Source: Aspergillus flavus
Lineage: Eukaryota; Ascomycota; Eurotiomycetes; Eurotiales; Aspergillaceae
DNA length: 64,000 nt
NCBI RefSeq assembly: GCF_009017415.1
Contig: NC_092407.1
Span: forward strand, 1,860,001-1,924,000
Reading direction: 5' to 3'
Shown: piece by piece, positions 54,430 through 64,000 of the stretch
Layout of the letters: every line of letters starts with the position of its first letter
Position numbering within the stretch: the first letter of the stretch is position 1
The notes under the pieces: model-generated
The model's input: the letters and a program-made list of their open reading frames with translations, nothing else
Databases searched by the model: none
What the model was told of the DNA's origin: nothing
Program-made: the position numbers and the translations under genes

Positions 54430-56448
54430 ATGTCGAACCCATCGCAATCCTTCGAGCCCAATCGACGAGCGACAACTTATGGCCGGCCTGAGGAGCTGCA
54501 CATTCCGTCTGGGGGTATGGGAGCTGCGAATCTACAGCGACAGTCCATGTCCCATGAATTCCCTGCCACCGCCGATAACCACGTTCCGTCTATCAATGTC
54601 CACCCCACGAACTCTCAGCCCAACCAATATGGCGCCGGCGGCAATAACACGGCTCTTCCAGGCGCGCTTCAGCCAGGAAACGCCAACCGCCCCCCAGCAG
54701 TATCTATAAACACCGCTCCGTCTGGCATTCCTACCCTTTCCCAGATGTCTACACAGTTACAGCAACAACCGCAGCCGCAGCCGCAACACCAGCAACCACC
54801 ACCACAGCAGCCGCAGCCTCCGACAACGCCCCGCTCCAACATGAGCAACGCTCATGGACACTCGAGATCTAGCCCGGCAAATGCTAGGTATGGGTCATCA
54901 CCTGGTGCTGGGTTCCCGCCTCATACTCCACAAGGCGCGAAATACTCTCCTTTGGGACTGGCCGACATCCGGCCGACAGGCGATCTTCTGGGTGACCCTA
55001 TCACCAGCCCCGGGTCGTTACCCTTCAATGGAGACAATCAAGTGCCGTCAAATAGCAATTATATTGCACCTTGGCCGATATATGCAGTAGATTGGTGTAA
55101 ATGGCCAATTCCTGGGAACTCGGGCTCCTTTGGGGGCAAGATTGCGCTTGGAAGTTATTTAGAAGATAACCACAATTATGTGCGCCTCTCTTTACCCATT
55201 TCGTCCCCCTACAGATGGCGCTAACTTAGTTCAGATACAAATCATTGATACCCACTGGACTAAACCAGACCCAGATACACCGGATGCAGCAACTGGCGAG
55301 ATTAAGCTGGAATATGTCAAAACGGCAGAGGCCACACATTCGTACCCCGTCACGCGAATACTGTGGGAACCTCCATCATCTCAAAAGCAGTCTACTGATC
55401 TCCTGGCGACATCGGGGGATCATTTGCGGCTATGGTCCCTGCCTGCGAATCAGCCGGTGCAGAGCTCAAACTCGATTACAAGATCGGCGACCCAAAGGGA
55501 TACGCCTTCCGCTAAACTTTCTCCGTTGGCGTTACTCTCGAACTCAAAATCTCCCGAGCATACTGCCCCCATCACCTCGCTCGACTGGAACACGATATCT
55601 CCAAGCTTGATTATCACGTCCAGCATCGACACGACTTGCACCATTTGGGATATCCCTACACTCACCGCCAAGACGCAACTGATTGCACACGATAAGGAAG
55701 TGTATGACGTTCGATTCTGCGCAAACAGCGTCGATGTTTTTGTCAGTTGCGGTGCCGATGGTAGTGTGCGCATGTTTGATCTCCGCAGTCTGGAGCACAG
55801 TACTATCATCTACGAACCGACGGAAAAGAGTGATAAGCGTAAGTCCTATTCACGGAATCCCGTCCCTTTCGAAACTAACAGGGGTTTCGTCCACAGTAGT
55901 CAGTCCCGGAAATGGCAGCCCCTCGGCCCCGGCATCCATATGGCCTCCGCCGCTTCTCCGAATCGCAGGTACGTAAGACAACTGGTCTGCCTGTCATACA
56001 GCAGCATCATCAGATACTAACGAAAGCAGCATCACCTCATGACGCCCACCTTTTAGCCACGTTTTCTCAGGACTCCAATATTGTCCGTGTCCTAGATGTT
56101 CGTCAACCCGGCCAGGCCCTGTTAGAACTCAAGGGCCATGGCTCCTCCATCAACTGCGTGGAGTGGTCCCCGAACCGCCGTGGCCTGCTCGCCTCCGGCG
56201 CAGACGACTGCTGCGTTCTTCTGTGGGACCTCATGAACCAGCACAACGCCGCGTCTGTCCCGCCCCCGGTGCACACTCCCGGTGCGCCCTCGGCCACCCA
56301 GGAACGTGGTCCTGCTGCCGCGTGGCAGTGTGATTACGAAGTCTCCAACATCAGCTGGTCACCGCAAGGCGGGACAACCGGCGCAGGGCATCCGCGGGAT
56401 TGGTTAGGAGTGTGCGGTGGACGGGGAGTTTGGGGTGTTGCACTATGA
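54430..56448 (+). CDS. WD40 protein, WDR68/DCAF7 (AN11/TTG1) family
   Basis: Four exons (54430-55179, 55235-55838, 55897-55968, 56030-56448) give about 614 residues. The first 210 residues are disordered and Gln/Pro-rich, including a QPQPQPQHQQPPPQQPQPP tract. The propeller starts at YIAPWPIYAVDWCKW (about 213) and continues with SYPVTRILWEP, LLATSGDHLRLWSL, APITSLDWN, LIITSSIDTTCTIWDI, HDKEVYDVRFC, FVSCGADGSVRMFDLRSLEH, LLATFSQDSNIVRVLDVRQ, SSINCVEWSPNRRGLLASGA and ISWSPQG. The early WPIYAVDW and the late SPHDAHLLATF are typical of WDR68/DCAF7, a conserved scaffold that binds DYRK-type kinases and cullin-4 ligases. The long Gln/Pro N-terminus is a fungal extension. Intron sizes are 55, 58 and 61 bp. 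The local role is inferred from family. Confidence 0.88.
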
Positions 56449-56868
56449 AAGAATTGACGCATTTACTAGACGCTATTTCCCATACCTACCAGTCAGCCAT
56501 TTACCCTGCTGCGTTGTTCCGTGTCTTATCCACAACGGCTGACTTGCATCGTTCGACCATGGAAGCGACATCGTACGGTCTGATATGAGTGAATGAATGA
56601 ATGAACGATTGGAAGTTAAGAGTATGTATGGATCTGTAATGTTTTTCTTTGAGTTTTCTGCTAGGATAGGATAGCAGCCCCAAGGACAGGTAAACAGAGG
56701 GGTATATGTAACTACTGTGGTCTAGTCTTTTCCAGACAGATGGCATGATATATAACAGGGAATAAAGAAGCAAAAGACACGACAGTCATCAGAGACAATA
56801 TATATATACGTCATAATGCGCTCGCTAAAACAAATACCGAATGGAAGATCAAGAACCCGGAGAAGCGA
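56449..56868. other. Convergent intergenic region
   Basis: A 0.42-kb gap between the 3' ends of the WD40 gene (plus) and the acyltransferase gene (minus). It contains a short GAAT repeat at about 56589-56605. No coding sequence is supported. Confidence 0.65.
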
Positions 56869-58491
56869 TCACTCGCGACGGGAGTTTGCACTTCCGTTCT
56901 CCTTTCCCGTCGCCTTGACAATGACCTTATCCTCCACCCACCGGGCGAATTTGACGCTCGGTATATCCACAGCGCGCCAGTAGATATCACCAGCCCACAG
57001 ACATAGAGGGAGACAGATGAGCCAACCGATCAGGAAGCCCAGGCAGTACTGGAAATCGGAGGCCTTGCCAATGACCGCCCAGATATTGGGCATGAGGGAG
57101 TAACCGAGCGAATGAAGGATCGGCCCATGCACAATGTAGAAAGCGAAGGAGATCTTGCCAAGGTACTGGGAGATTGGGTTTGCGAAGAGTTTCTGGATGT
57201 CTTTGGAATGGTTGATGCTGAAGACGATGAGAACCGCCCCAATGGTTTGTGGGAACCGGTGCGGTTCGGGATAAGTTTTTGGGGTAATACTCCAGGTCCA
57301 CATATAGAATGGGGTCCATCTGTAGCCCGTGTTAGGGGCAGAGCCGAAATAGAGGCCTACAATGAAAAGCGCGATCCATAATTTGCGATTGGATAGTCCA
57401 AAAGGGTGGTACTTCGTTGGGAAACGGACACTCCATGGCTTTTCGCCCTCTGTTGGGCGCTCCCATGTACCGTTGATCAGGTCCGCTTCGGCCATCAACA
57501 TGCCGCTTAGGAAGAGGACGACGTCCCAGCGGCCCCAGCGCATACAGAACCAGACTAGTGTGCTGACCAGAGACATCCTGATGACAGTGGTTAAGCGGGA
57601 GGTGGCCAAGATGGTGAGGAAGAGGACAATTGAGCAACGGAATTCCACGGGGATGGTCCATAGGTGTGGATTGTAATAATTATAGTACAGAGCCCAATCC
57701 CATGGGTTCATCAGATGCACTACTGTGGAGTACCAGTCCCAGAATTGTTTGTGAAAGGACTTCATGATGGGCGGATGCTGCTCATTGGTGCCCTGAATCG
57801 TGTGTCCTTCGTGAAGAACCCTCTGCGAATAGTCATACACACCCAATCGCACGGCCAGCATAACGATCAAGATGCCAATGACTGAGGGAATATAGAGTCG
57901 GAGGCCACGGCGGAATGTAGAGGAGGCCAGCACGGTGAAGGTCTGTTCCCATGATCGACTGCGGATCATTTTCAACGGTTTGTAGGAAAGTACATATCCG
58001 GAGATCACGAAAAAGATGGCCACCATGATATGGCCGGATACCAACATATGGAGGATGGGCAGCTGGAAAAGGTTGTAATTCCCATGACTGAAGCCCCATC
58101 CGACCGCAACTTTCCAGGTATAAGTAAAGAGGAAATGAAAGTTGAAGACGAGAAGACATGCCCAACCGCGCAAACCGTCCAGCGCTGCGATGGCATGTAG
58201 TTTCGAGGACTCGGGCGGTTGGCCGCCCACCAAATGCTGCAGATAACTAGGAGTAATGGCGATCGCAAGTCTGTCCAGAAATGATTCCAAACATGCTTTC
58301 CAATTGTTGGTGAGGGCGTGGGCACGACTCGAGGGATCGGAAAGGATGTGCGACGGCGTGAAATCGGTGATATTCGTCCATTTCGTGGTTTCTTGGGAGT
58401 CGCGATTGATTCCAGACTCTAGATCATTCAGGGGAATGTTGTCCGTCGCGGGGGAGGATCGAAGATCCTGGTCCCGACCGTTAAATGCCAT
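56869..58491 (-). CDS. Acyltransferase-3 family membrane protein
   Basis: A single exon of 540 residues. After a polar N-terminus of about 100 residues comes the family start AALDGLRGWACLLVFNFHF, whose xLDGLRGxA motif is diagnostic of Acyltransferase-3 (OafA/NodX-type). About ten hydrophobic segments follow, including HIMVAIFFVISGYVLSYKPL (the FFVISGYV motif), GLRLYIPSVIGILIVMLAV, HLWTIPVEFRCSIVLFLTIL, VVLFLSGMLMAEADLI and KISFAFYIVHGPILHSLGYS. These proteins move acyl groups onto sugars or other extracytoplasmic acceptors. The acceptor is unknown. The ATG at 58491 precedes all conserved blocks; a short leader to the promoter at about 58540 is likely. Confidence 0.9.
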   Translation of the reverse strand: MAFNGRDQDLRSSPATDNIPLNDLESGINRDSQETTKWTNITDFTPSHILSDPSSRAHALTNNWKACLESFLDRLAIAITPSYLQHLVGGQPPESSKLHAIAALDGLRGWACLLVFNFHFLFTYTWKVAVGWGFSHGNYNLFQLPILHMLVSGHIMVAIFFVISGYVLSYKPLKMIRSRSWEQTFTVLASSTFRRGLRLYIPSVIGILIVMLAVRLGVYDYSQRVLHEGHTIQGTNEQHPPIMKSFHKQFWDWYSTVVHLMNPWDWALYYNYYNPHLWTIPVEFRCSIVLFLTILATSRLTTVIRMSLVSTLVWFCMRWGRWDVVLFLSGMLMAEADLINGTWERPTEGEKPWSVRFPTKYHPFGLSNRKLWIALFIVGLYFGSAPNTGYRWTPFYMWTWSITPKTYPEPHRFPQTIGAVLIVFSINHSKDIQKLFANPISQYLGKISFAFYIVHGPILHSLGYSLMPNIWAVIGKASDFQYCLGFLIGWLICLPLCLWAGDIYWRAVDIPSVKFARWVEDKVIVKATGKENGSANSRRE

Positions 58492-59598
58492 CGCAGCGAC
58501 AGGTGGGTTAAGGAATGTGGTCGAGGCGCAATTCCCTCCCCACGAGGATTCTCAGGAGAGGAGTTCTCGATATTAAATGAGTCCCGATTAAATGCGGAAG
58601 GTGATTGCGTAACCACCAGTGGACCGCAAGCGGCATGCGAGTTCCTTTCCGTCCAACGTGGCCTTGCGAGGGATCGACATCCACCCAATCTGAGGTGATC
58701 CGGATTGATTTCGCCTCAATGAAGTGAGAGGGAAGCCCTTACTTCCAGAGGAAACGGATGGGGTTAACCGGTTGGAGTCTAGACAAGATTTGGCGGGGTG
58801 AACTATAGATATAGTTATAGTTATAGTTATCCACTTGTATATAAGCCAAGAAATATTTATAAGATGAGAAAGAAAGATACTAGAACGAAAGGAAGGAGTG
58901 ATTGATCTGTAAAAACGAATGAAGAAAAACTGAGAAGAAGAGAAAAAGGAGAGGGATATTACTTTAATTAAGAACACATTGCGGGATAGAAGAAAGAGAT
59001 AAATTAGATTAGATACAAAGGAGGTACTGTAATTTATTGACCTGGACAGATTGATCGATTGTATGGAAAATTGTCAGAGATCCAACAACCAATATAAATC
59101 ATTTATAGTACTGGAGAATGACACAAGAAACTCACCTTGGGCTAATAGATATTACTTCTAGTTTCTATCTAATAATCTTCTCCATTTCTGACATTATTCT
59201 TAAATATTTTGAATCTTTATTGAGCTATAGCAGTTCATAGTCGAGGAGCTGTCCAATCACGACTGCCGCATCCCGCGACTGAACCAACTTTCCATCTACT
59301 ATTCTTTTTCTCCTTCTCTCTTTCTCTCTCTCTCTCTTTTCTCCTTTTCCCTCACGTCGCTCTTCTACGTTTTCTGCAACAACCCCATCCATTCGAGTCG
59401 ATTCCATGTGGTGACCCTATCTCCTCACCCCTTACTCTTTTTTCTCGCCAAAGAGCCACTTCTACCCCGGTTAGTTCGGGGTGTTGTGGAAGGGGGTCGC
59501 AGCTCCCGAAGCTCCAATCAAGCTACGTAAGTTAGTTCACGAAATACTTCCACCACCAAGATCGCGATCGACTCGATCAACAAAATCCTTTCGCCGTC
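58492..59598. other. Divergent promoter region
   Basis: A 1.1-kb divergent region between the acyltransferase and CET1 genes. It contains an ATAGTT repeat (58811-58830), A/T-rich sequence, and a CT-rich tract (about 59300-59350) typical of a leader. No coding sequence is supported. Confidence 0.6.
58811..58830. repeat. ATAGTT microsatellite
   Basis: Three tandem copies of ATAGTT plus a partial fourth. Confidence 0.75.
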
Positions 59599-62026
59599 AT
59601 GGATTTGCGCACCATTATGAACAACGATGCCTCGGGCACTTCGGATGCTCCATCAACGGCTCCCCTCCAGTCTCCGTCGCAAGTGTCGCGTAAGCCTTCG
59701 GATCCCATGTATGCTCCCCGCGACCAACAACGGACCTCCTCCTATCCATCTGCCTATTCGAGTCATCCCCCTCAGCCTCCACCCCTACAACGTCCTCATG
59801 CCTCCCCAGAACGTTCTTCCTCCTACGGATCACTCCAATCGCCCTATCAATACCATCCCCCCTCCGCACAGATTGCAGGCGCACAGTCTCAGCGCGGCCC
59901 GAGTCCTCCCCCCTATGGTTCCTCCGCCTCGCGTGACTCGTTCTCTACCTATGGCCATCCCCAGCAACACCAGCAGCAGCAGTCGCCCTTCGCACAGCAG
60001 CGTTCGCAATCCATCCAGTCTGTCCTGACCCCCTCATCCACCTCCACCTACTCATTCCATCCCAGGGAAAGCCCGCCAGCCGTTGCTTCACAGCCTTACC
60101 CGTCGCAGCAATTCTCCCCTCCAGCCCAAGGATCCGTACCGAATACTCCGCGAGGTTCAGTTGCTGCATCTTATACCCGTCAAACGCCCCCATCTGCGCG
60201 CCCCCAATCCTCCGGCCATGAATCCTTGTCAAATCGTGCCTCAAGCCCGTGGGTTGGTCCGGATGCTCAGGTTCATATGTCGCCGACGGCGATACCCCGT
60301 GTCTCGCGACAGGATTCAAGACCACTAGAACAAACCCCACGGCAAAATTCTTCGGCGACTGACAGAAGGGACTCGGATGAGAGTGTTAGTCCGAAAACCG
60401 CTTTTCCCTCTGGGTCTCGGCAAGGGAGCACGGCCGGATACACCGACCTAGCGTCCTCTTCTCAACCGAAGCCCACCGAAAATGGTATCTCCTTGAAGGA
60501 GAGCCCCCCCAACCTCCAAACCTCCCAGCCGGCCCCCGCAGCCTCAAACTTTGACAGCTCACCGCCCGCTCGAAAGTCTCTGACAGACGATACCTCCGCC
60601 ATCGATCAAGCCCGTTCGTTGCCAACAAAGATGGACATGACTCCGGACGCAACGGCCAATTCAAGTCCGCAAGCACCCAGAGTGAAGAGGAGACGTTATG
60701 AAGAACCGCCAATCTATGCCCAAAGATCAGTACGCACCAAAGGGAGGATTCCCATGATTCCGAACCGCTGTCCACCGATCCCCAAGCATGCGAGAAATTC
60801 AATGCAAAATCCTTTTGTGATGCGCCAACAGACCGTTTCAGCCCAGGCTTCCGCTACAGATTCTCCGGCCAAACTCAAAAGCGAGACACCACCTACTAAT
60901 GGCCCTCCGGCCCCCCGGCGACCTCCAGAGCCTGCTCAGGCAGGAAGCTTAGGACCATGGGAACCCTCCATCTATGGGTACATCCCGCACGAGGAGGTCA
61001 CAAAGACGGTCTGCGATTTCTTGTTCCAACATGTGGTTATGAGGAACGACGCGACCGCAGCTCCTGCTGGTGCGACGGCAACCGGTCAGGGAGCAATGAT
61101 TGAGGTGGAAGCCAAGCTGGGACAGCTCGTCGATATGGACAGAGGCGAAAGGCTTCTCTTGCCTATATCGACCGAAGGTATCGTGAATAAGGAAAACACT
61201 CGCTTACGAACTGCGTTCGAGAGCACGATGACAATTGTGAGTATTTTTTCTTTCCCGCCCTCGCTTCATTTGAGATTATGTTGAATGATTGATTGACCTT
61301 TGACTAGGCACAACATCGGGCAATGAATAACTTTCTGAACGAAGCCGTGAAGATGTCTATGCCGCAAGCCAACCCAGGACGCATTCCATTATCGTACACG
61401 CACAAGAAGGAGCGAGATACCTTTTACGAAATATCACCATCGGAGCTTCCACCTGTCATCAGACAGAATCTTAATCCTCGCCACAAACCCAAGGTGCGAG
61501 TAACATTAGACCAACGGACAGGCGAGGTCCTCGCGAAGATTGTGAAATGTCGAATTGCCGATCTTGATGTCTACAGCCCTCGCACATGTGTTGATTGGCG
61601 AATTAGCGTCAACCTGGAAATGAGCTACGAAGGAGATGTTAGCCACCTCCCTGTGGTAGATCCCGGTCGTGGACGCGGCGGAGAGCGAAACAAGGATCGT
61701 ATGAGCTATCGACATCTGGCATACCAGATCGACCTTACACAAGTGGCCAAATCAGAAGTAAGTCGCTTACTTTTCCCCGCTCTCACTGGATGACCAGCTC
61801 TCTACCAGCTGGTTGGTTTTAAAGACACGTTCCTGACTTAATATGCGTTGTATAGCCACCATCCAAAGGTGAATTCGAGCATGAACTCGAAGTTGAAATC
61901 TCCGCCGCCGAGATCCGCCGCCAGGGTCAGCTTGCCATAGCTGGCGACCCTAAGAACCAATATGAAGAGCTTGTCAAAGGATTTGTGGATAATATTCGCA
62001 TCCTGGCACGAGCAGTGCCTCCATAA
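59599..62026 (+). CDS. cet1: mRNA 5'-triphosphatase (Cet1-type capping subunit)
   Basis: Three exons (59599-61236, 61308-61757, 61856-62026) joined in phase 0 encode about 752 residues. The N-terminal 440 residues are disordered, with Ser/Pro/Gln-rich sequence including SSYPSAYSSHPPQPPPLQ. The catalytic core runs from GPWEPSIYGYI (about 451) to the C-terminus. It contains the tunnel-fold glutamate motif IEVEAKLGQL (about 501), KERDTFYEI, KPKVRVTLDQRTGEVLAKIV, TCVDWRISVNLEMSYEGDV, and the C-terminal EHELEVEISAAEIRRQG, the metal-binding pattern of fungal TTM-family triphosphatases. The enzyme removes the gamma-phosphate from nascent pre-mRNA, the first capping step. Humans use an unrelated phosphatase for this. 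Introns of 71 and 98 bp separate core blocks. The SPT5 gene converges 0.8 kb downstream. Confidence 0.93.
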
Positions 62027-62801
62027 ATTCATTCGATGCCCCTTGGAACTGTTGTTGATGCGAATTTACATCGCACACTACGCCATGGAATGGCTTTTTG
62101 CTTTCACGTAATATAGAAAGACGAAGGCCCTGAAGATCCTAAAGAAGAAAGGGATCTATGAGAGCTGCATATGGAAAACAAAAGTCAAGTTTATATGTTA
62201 CATTCTCTGCCGGGTTGATTTACTTTTTACCCATATGTTTTAATAACCGTCCACTACATATATCCTTCTCATGGAAAGAGATGATGAATGATGCGTCACG
62301 CCCTTTCTGTTTTCTCTTCGTCAAATTTTTTCTTTTCCTTTCTTTTTCACTTCTGCATTCTTTCCTTCTCCCTCCCCCCCATCTTTTTTGGTCTTCATCC
62401 AGCTGTTCAGAATTGAAATGGATTTCTCATGGTTAGGAACATATTCTATTTCTCCCCCATCACCTAACCTTCTCTTGTGACATTATTTACGACTTGTATA
62501 ATCTACATGAATACAGTGCCTCGTATCAAACAGAGGGTTTATTAATATATTTGTTATGACCAAGTCCGCAGCTAGTTCTAAAGCCTGAATGGGATACAAC
62601 AGTTGACATTTGAATATTTTGATGTCATGATACAATGAATGATACACTTTCACAGAACAAAGTTGACCAATTAACCATGCCTGTATTGTCTTATAAGAAC
62701 ATAAAGATATAGATGTAAGGATGAATGAGATTGATGACTACGCCAGCTTGCTCCTCCCCGCTTGAGCTTTGCCTTTAACTTATGCCCCGCAATAAATGAC
62801 A
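62027..62801. other. Convergent intergenic region
   Basis: 3' flanks of the CET1 gene and the SPT5 gene. It is T-rich at 62320-62400. No coding sequence is supported. Confidence 0.6.
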
Positions 62802-64000
62802 TTACGGACTAGGCGTTCCGTCTTCGTACCGTGGTCCTGCATCGTCGCCGTCTCCACCCATCGCTGGCGTAGGGGCGTCATATGGACGACTGTCCCAGGC
62901 AGCGGGTGTAGGCGCGTCGTACGGCTTCTTGGACGGGCCGCCGGGGGTAGGGGCGTTGAATGCTCCCGGCGTCGGGGCACTATCGGCCCAGGCTCCAGGC
63001 GTGGGCGCAGAGACACCGGGGGTGGGAGCGCTGGCATATGCGCCTGGAGTGGGTGCAGAATAGGCTCCGCCTGGAGTGGGGGCGTCGTAGCCACGGGAGT
63101 CTTTGCTGCCGTTGCTTGCCGTAGCTCCTGACCAGGCTGGGGTGCGACTGCCGGAGTTTGCGTTCCAGGCTGGGGTTCTAGAGCCTGCTGCGAAGGCGTC
63201 GAAGTCACTCTGTCCGGAGCCGGAGCCGCCGTAGGGAGTTCGGGCGCCAGCGTTCCAGGCCGGGGTGCGTGAGCCGAATCCGCCATATGCGGTGCGACTT
63301 CCATCGTAGGGATTCGATGTACGGGATCCATCGTTCTTCCATGCTGGTGTGCGAGAACCGCCCATACCAGCCCAAGCAGGTGCTGAATCGCTTTGTTAGT
63401 ATCGTAGACCAAAGACGTAAATCATAGAAAGACTTACTTCTCGCGGAAGATGCACCGCCCCAGGCGGGGGTCCTGGATGAATCTGCAGCTGCCATCGGTG
63501 TCCGACCACCCTGCCAGCCCGATGGTGGAGCTGCTGAAGGGACGCGTGGTCCTCCTCTGCCGCGGCCCATTTCGATTGTTTGGCCCGTTACAGGGTCCTT
63601 GACCACGAGGAGCTCCTTGGGAATCGACACTAGCTTGTTCTTGGAATGGAGCTCCACACGTGCCTGCACGTCTCCCGCATCTTTGACAATACCCACAAGA
63701 CCTTTGAAGGGCCCCTTTCGGACCATGACTGTCTTTCCAATCATCCTGTCGCGACCGAAGCTCTTCGGGGGGCCCATCATACCGCTGGGTCCGCCACGAC
63801 TCATCAGAGCCGGGTTCATCTTAGTAAGATCAGGGCCCGTAGACCGGCCTCCCTTGGCTGATACTGTTACAACGTTGGTCGTACGCACGACAGTAATACC
63901 GGAGTTCTCAGCCTGAGCTTTGTTATGCAAGAACAGAAATGAACGGTGAATGTGAAGGATCACGCCATTCCTTTGCTCACCGTACACTTCGCGAACGGTA
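62802..64000 (-). CDS. spt5: Transcription elongation factor Spt5, C-terminal part
   Basis: The gene is cut by the window end; its 5' part lies beyond 64000. Exons seen are 63438-64000 and 62802-63382, with a 55-bp intron (GTAAGT...TTCAG) whose splice gives SSARTPAWAG. A KOW domain segment is followed by another at [20 protein letters not shown], with an [20 protein letters not shown] region between it and the tail. The C-terminal region has two types of repeat: about six RTPAW units, then about eight APTPG or APTPA units, ending EDGTPSP. Spt5 binds RNA polymerase II as part of DSIF, supports processive elongation, and in yeast its repeats recruit capping enzyme. Only the last about 380 residues are visible, so start and length cannot be judged. 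Confidence 0.93.

Overview
The window is genomic DNA of a filamentous ascomycete, almost certainly an Aspergillaceae member (Eurotiales). Genes carry many short introns (about 47-97 bp) with GTRNGT donors and CTRAY-type branch points. The proteins are fungal types: a secreted PhyA-like phytase, a Swp1-type OST subunit, a Cet1-type RNA triphosphatase, an Mds3-like kelch/BTB protein and an Acyltransferase-3 protein. I recognise no virus, listed agent or toxin gene. All gene models were built by eye from reading frame and splice consensus; exon boundaries are inferences unless stated otherwise.

Layout. 1-3.7 kb: gene-poor. 3.9-5.1 kb: a short-chain dehydrogenase (+). 5.1-8.7 kb: gene-poor. 8.7-18.2 kb: a compact block with a small possibly lipid-anchored helical protein (-), OST subunit Swp1 (-), a large basic low-complexity protein (+), a small one-helix membrane protein (+) and 3-phytase (-). 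20.0-21.4 kb: a bZIP factor (-) with a long, AUG-poor leader and an overlapping upstream ORF. 21.9-28.6 kb: a 7 kb gene desert. 28.6-29.8 kb: an SMP-30/gluconolactonase (-). 29.8-34.7 kb: a second desert with one doubtful ORF pair. 34.7-39 kb: an aldehyde dehydrogenase (-) with signs of multiple targeting and an AT-hook/EVE protein (-). 40.3-44.5 kb: a DHA1-type MFS transporter (+) and a 1-Cys peroxiredoxin (+). 46.2-64 kb: a dense housekeeping block with Mds3-like kelch/BTB (+), an F-box protein (-), pantetheine-phosphate adenylyltransferase (-), a WDR68/DCAF7-like WD40 protein (+), Acyltransferase 3 (-), the mRNA-capping RNA triphosphatase (+) and the 3' part of the SPT5 gene (-), which is cut by the window end.

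How the genes fit together. No secondary-metabolite or defence cluster is visible. The clearest functional neighbourhood is the convergent pair CET1-SPT5: Spt5's C-terminal repeats are known in other fungi to help recruit capping enzyme to RNA polymerase II. The most interesting sequence-level signals are regulatory. The aldehyde dehydrogenase has a first AUG in weak context that adds a mitochondrial-like presequence, a second AUG in strong context, and a C-terminal SKL. The bZIP gene has an inhibitory-looking upstream ORF. The phytase promoter has a perfect CACGTGGG phosphate-regulator site. The nonamer TACTCCGTA is scattered through the gene-free DNA well above chance.
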